From the IMG/VR virus record IMGVR_UViG_3300025584_000015, positions 1 to 28,757 of that record: a stretch of DNA of 28,757 nt; one strand, 5' to 3'. The notes under the pieces are model-generated. The model was not told the DNA's origin, searched no databases, and saw only the letters and a program-made list of their open reading frames with translations. Positions 27,068 to 28,757 of this stretch are shown one piece after another. This stretch comes from a virus. Both the position numbers and the translations under genes were made by a program. Each line of letters opens with the position of its first letter. Position 1 is the first letter of the stretch.

Positions 27068-27144
27068 TGACCCTTAGACAAATTGGTAAAGTCAACGGTT
27101 TTTGATGCCGTTATTTCGAGGTTCGAGCCCTCGAGGGTCATCCA
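27068..27144 (+). tRNA. tRNA-Gln(TTG)
   Basis: Acceptor tgaccct/agggtca with U1-A72 as in bacterial Gln; T73, CCA; D-stem gac/gtc; anticodon loop ttttgat; canonical T-loop ttcgagc. Confidence 0.8.
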
Positions 27145-27152
27145 AGTTAAAT

Positions 27153-27222
27153 GCGGGTAAGCTGATGGACAGTCGCTGGCCTTCCAAGCCATGCAGTTAG
27201 GTTTCGAACACCTATATCCGCT
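27153..27222 (+). tRNA. tRNA-Gly(TCC)
   Basis: Acceptor gcgggta/tatccgc, T73, no CCA encoded; anticodon loop cttccaa; T-loop ttcgaac on taggt/accta. Confidence 0.8.
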
Positions 27223-27318
27223 CATTCTCATCAAAGCATGTAATATTCATGCAGGTCCACTAGAACCTATTCTAATGCCTAGTAGAACATTAGTTCCGTC
27301 ATTTTATAATGATGTCAT
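27223..27318 (+). other. tRNA-array spacer with cloverleaf-like hairpins
   Basis: Contains gcatg/catgc, ctaatg/cattag and tcatt/aatga hairpins framed by catca/tgatg. No CCA, no T-loop. Possibly a relic of a tRNA; a loop-like attctaa would read TCT (Arg), but its stem does not pair. Confidence 0.3.
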
Positions 27319-27391
27319 AGTCCATTAACTCAGATAGTAGAGTGTCTGATTTACATTCATAATGTCGGCAGTTCAATCCTGTCATGGACTA
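27319..27391 (+). tRNA. tRNA-Val(TAC)
   Basis: Acceptor agtccat/atggact, A73, no CCA; D-stem act/agt with a loop lacking GG; anticodon loop tttacat on tctga/tcata; T-loop ttcaatc. Confidence 0.7.
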
Positions 27392-27411
27392 CACAATTTT
27401 TAAAGTTTTAT

Positions 27412-27485
27412 CTGCACGTAGCTCAGTCTGGTAGAGTATTCGGTTTGGAACTGAAAAGTCGCTGGTTCGAACCCAGCCGTGCAGA
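27412..27485 (+). tRNA. tRNA-Pro(TGG)
   Basis: Acceptor ctgcacg/cgtgcag with C1-G72 and A73 as in bacterial Pro; anticodon loop tttggaa on ttcgg/ctgaa; T-loop ttcgaac on gctgg/ccagc. No CCA directly after A73. Confidence 0.8.
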
Positions 27486-27556
27486 TACCAACAGTGTCAG
27501 GAATAGCAAGTGGAATATTTGCTATTTGTGCAATGATGTTTTATAGTTAGAAAAAC

Positions 27557-27627
27557 AGCGAGTTAGTCAAGGACTAAGTTGGGCTCATAATCCTTCCAGC
27601 CCGGAGCGTTACCGGGGCTCGCTACCA
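27557..27627 (+). tRNA. tRNA, anticodon CAT (Met or Ile2), minimal D-arm
   Basis: Acceptor agcgagt/gctcgct, A73, CCA; D-arm reduced to gtc-aag-gac; anticodon loop ctcataa on a weak stem (three of five pairs); T-loop agcgtta on a perfect cccgg/ccggg (A54/T58). Confidence 0.65.
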
Positions 27628-27631
27628 TTTT

Positions 27632-27706
27632 TGTTCTACTCGGCTAATGGTTAGGCCACCGGGTTGCTAATCCCGGAAATCTTGGTTCGAATCCAAGTAT
27701 AGAACA
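27632..27706 (+). tRNA. tRNA-like gene, anticodon GCT (Ser) with a short variable loop
   Basis: Acceptor tgttcta/tagaaca (with 2 nt between T-stem and acceptor); D-arm ggc/gcc; perfect ccggg/cccgg stem enclosing an 8-nt loop ttgctaat; T-loop ttcgaat on cttgg/ccaag. It lacks the serine variable arm and encoded CCA. May be degenerate. Confidence 0.5.
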
Positions 27707-28120
27707 CTAAACAACTTTCATGGGTCTTATTGATCATTTGACTATTGAAAGGAATAGAGATAATGGGACACCGTGGTGGATCTATTTATCTTGAATTGTT
27801 AAGGGAATGAGGTACCATCATCCTAGATTATGATTGTATACTTTTTGGTGTATGTTGCACGCTCGGTCAATTAGGCGGAGAGGATAGGTTCGATTCCTAT
27901 TCCTATATGTATATAATGTTATGAAAACTTAACAAAAACCTGAGTCACAGGTTAAAGGAATGATTGTGTCATTCCACTTATTTAAGTAGCAAGTAAGCAT
28001 ATTACTTGGTACTAAGATGTATCGTATTAAATTTTTTTAGTACCTATAGAATATTTCTACTAGTAATTTATTTTTTTTTGTGTATAATAGCTTTACTTAA
28101 ACAACTTTAGGAGAAATAAT
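27707..28120 (+). other. end of tRNA array: tRNA relics and hairpins
   Basis: About 410 nt without a gene. A T-arm (atagg-ttcgatt-cctat, 27887-27903) and a D-arm-like stretch remain, but no anticodon arm, so probably a tRNA relic. Then two hairpins, aacctg/caggtt (about 27939-27955) and ggaatga/tcattcc (27957-27975), may end the array transcript. TATAAT at 28083-28088 is a likely -10 for the gene at 28121, without a good -35. Confidence 0.4.
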
Positions 28121-28294
28121 ATGTCAGAAGACACTGGCGAAGATATAAAATTAAAAAATTCATATGCTGGATATGATCTGTATGCTTATGAAATTGATGG
28201 CGGGGTGTCGATTAGTGTTTTTGAATTTGAGTGTGTTTTAACTAAAGCAGACACTGTGAAATTGAGAGACTTTTTGCATAGATGTGTTGATTAA
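28121..28294 (+). CDS. 57-residue acidic hypothetical protein
   Basis: MSEDTGEDIKLKNSYAGYDL then YAYEIDGGVSISVFEFECVL and TKADTVKLRDFLHRCVD. A clear aggaga ribosome site and a TATAAT upstream support it. A short acidic start and then an alpha/beta core. Two Cys. No family recognised; it is a lone protein gene within the RNA-rich region. Confidence 0.6.
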   Translation: MSEDTGEDIKLKNSYAGYDLYAYEIDGGVSISVFEFECVLTKADTVKLRDFLHRCVD

Positions 28295-28507
28295 TGATAT
28301 TCCCTTCTTAGTTACAGAAGTAAAATTGTACCAATCCTATGGAATAGGTGCTTAGTGAGGATAATGACACTACGTTTCAGGTGCGTTAAACCCTGTGAGC
28401 AGAGTATACTGCTATATTATTAAATAAACCCTCACGCTACCTCATTTAGTTGGAATCGAGTGGTGGGAATTCATATAATGTGAATTGAAAGTAGCACTGC
28501 TATACGA
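28295..28507 (+). other. untranslated stretch with tRNA-like folding
   Basis: gtgagg (28353) and cctcac (28430) could close a tRNA-sized structure holding a gcag/ctgc hairpin and a ggt/acc arm. cctat/atagg lies upstream. No anticodon loop recognised. Confidence 0.3.
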
Positions 28508-28601
28508 CAGATAGTTCGAATCTATCCGGGGGAATAGGCACGCAAATAAGTCCACAGATAGTTCGAATCTATCCGGGGGAATAGGCACGCAAATAAGTCC
28601 A
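28508..28601 (+). repeat. 47-bp tandem duplication containing a tRNA T-arm
   Basis: Two exact 47-bp copies (28508-28554, 28555-28601), each with gatag-ttcgaat-ctatc, a canonical T-arm. It duplicates the 3' end of a tRNA-like sequence. Confidence 0.95.
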
Positions 28602-28654
28602 TATGCCTCGAGGTCATAACGGGTCAATGCGACAATGACACGTATAGCGTTTGA

Positions 28655-28710
28655 CTCCCTGAGTGTGTGGTCACAAATGCATATTGGCAGTTCAATTCTG
28701 TACCAGGGAG
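28655..28710 (+). pseudogene. tRNA relic without an anticodon arm
   Basis: Acceptor-like ctccctg/cagggag, a tgtg-tggt-caca D-arm and a T-arm with ttcaatt are present, but the anticodon arm is missing; total length is 56 nt. Confidence 0.45.
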
Positions 28711-28757
28711 GCGCATTTGTAAGTTGTTATTTATAAAAGGAAGTAGAAGGTATGTTG

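Noticed and set aside
1-28757. CRISPR arrays, insertion sequences, integrase, restriction-modification or toxin-antitoxin pairs
   Set aside because: None seen: no regular spacer array, no transposase or integrase motifs, and the single PD-(D/E)XK-like gene has no methylase partner.

Overview
The window looks like part of the accessory and host-interaction region of a large, AT-rich tailed bacteriophage (or a prophage-like element). Evidence: dozens of tiny, tightly overlapping genes with ATGA/TAATG junctions; a fibre-like structural protein; the large membrane coiled-coil protein common in myovirus-like phages; many phage-type conserved unknowns (LPD29-like, DUF3310-like, DUF6899-like); a phage-type lipoprotein; and a dense tRNA array. 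Sigma70-like promoters, two of them near-perfect TTGACA/TATAAT, imply a bacterial host with an ordinary housekeeping sigma factor. Nothing in the sequence fixes the host species.

Layout. 1-1400: a 5'-truncated radical SAM gene on the minus strand abutting plus-strand small genes. 1240-7540: a run of small plus-strand genes, several belonging to a family that ends in a hydrophobic-x-Leu-(Lys/Arg)-Trp-x tail, with a divergent kinase-like gene (5281), two frameshifted genes (6098, 6351) and a two-gene minus-strand membrane operon (7219-6588). 7562-10037: large membrane coiled-coil protein, ribosomal protein bS21 and a ClpS adaptor gene broken by a 28-bp tandem duplication. 10038-15383: a minus-strand glycosyltransferase-like gene back to back with an operon of nucleotide-sugar dehydrogenase, glycine amidinotransferase-like enzyme, repeat-containing fibre protein and a conserved unknown. 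15373-18323: a SAP-like basic protein, small membrane peptides and a complete radical SAM enzyme whose upstream domain is split off by a 26-bp tandem duplication. 18480-25012: many small genes, including a histone H1-like protein, a winged-helix-like protein, a PD-(D/E)XK-like nuclease, an FmdB-type zinc ribbon and a lipoprotein. 25029-28757: a consensus promoter, an unclassified structured RNA of about 250 nt, 22 recognisable tRNA genes and several tRNA-like or hairpin-rich stretches, with one small gene at 28121.

How parts may work together (inference): bS21, ClpS, the tRNA array and the H1-like and SAP-like proteins point to manipulation of host translation, proteolysis and nucleoid. The sugar dehydrogenase, glycosyltransferase and amidinotransferase beside a fibre gene suggest modification of a surface glycan or of the virion.

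The most unusual signals are in the tRNA array. Eight tRNAs carry a T-loop in which the usual T54/A58 pair is replaced by A54/T58, some also lack the D-loop GG, and several have a variable arm that does not fit their anticodon. A second theme is gene breakage by short tandem duplications (11, 13, 26, 28 and 47 bp) and by single-base frameshifts, which could be real decay or variation or assembly error.
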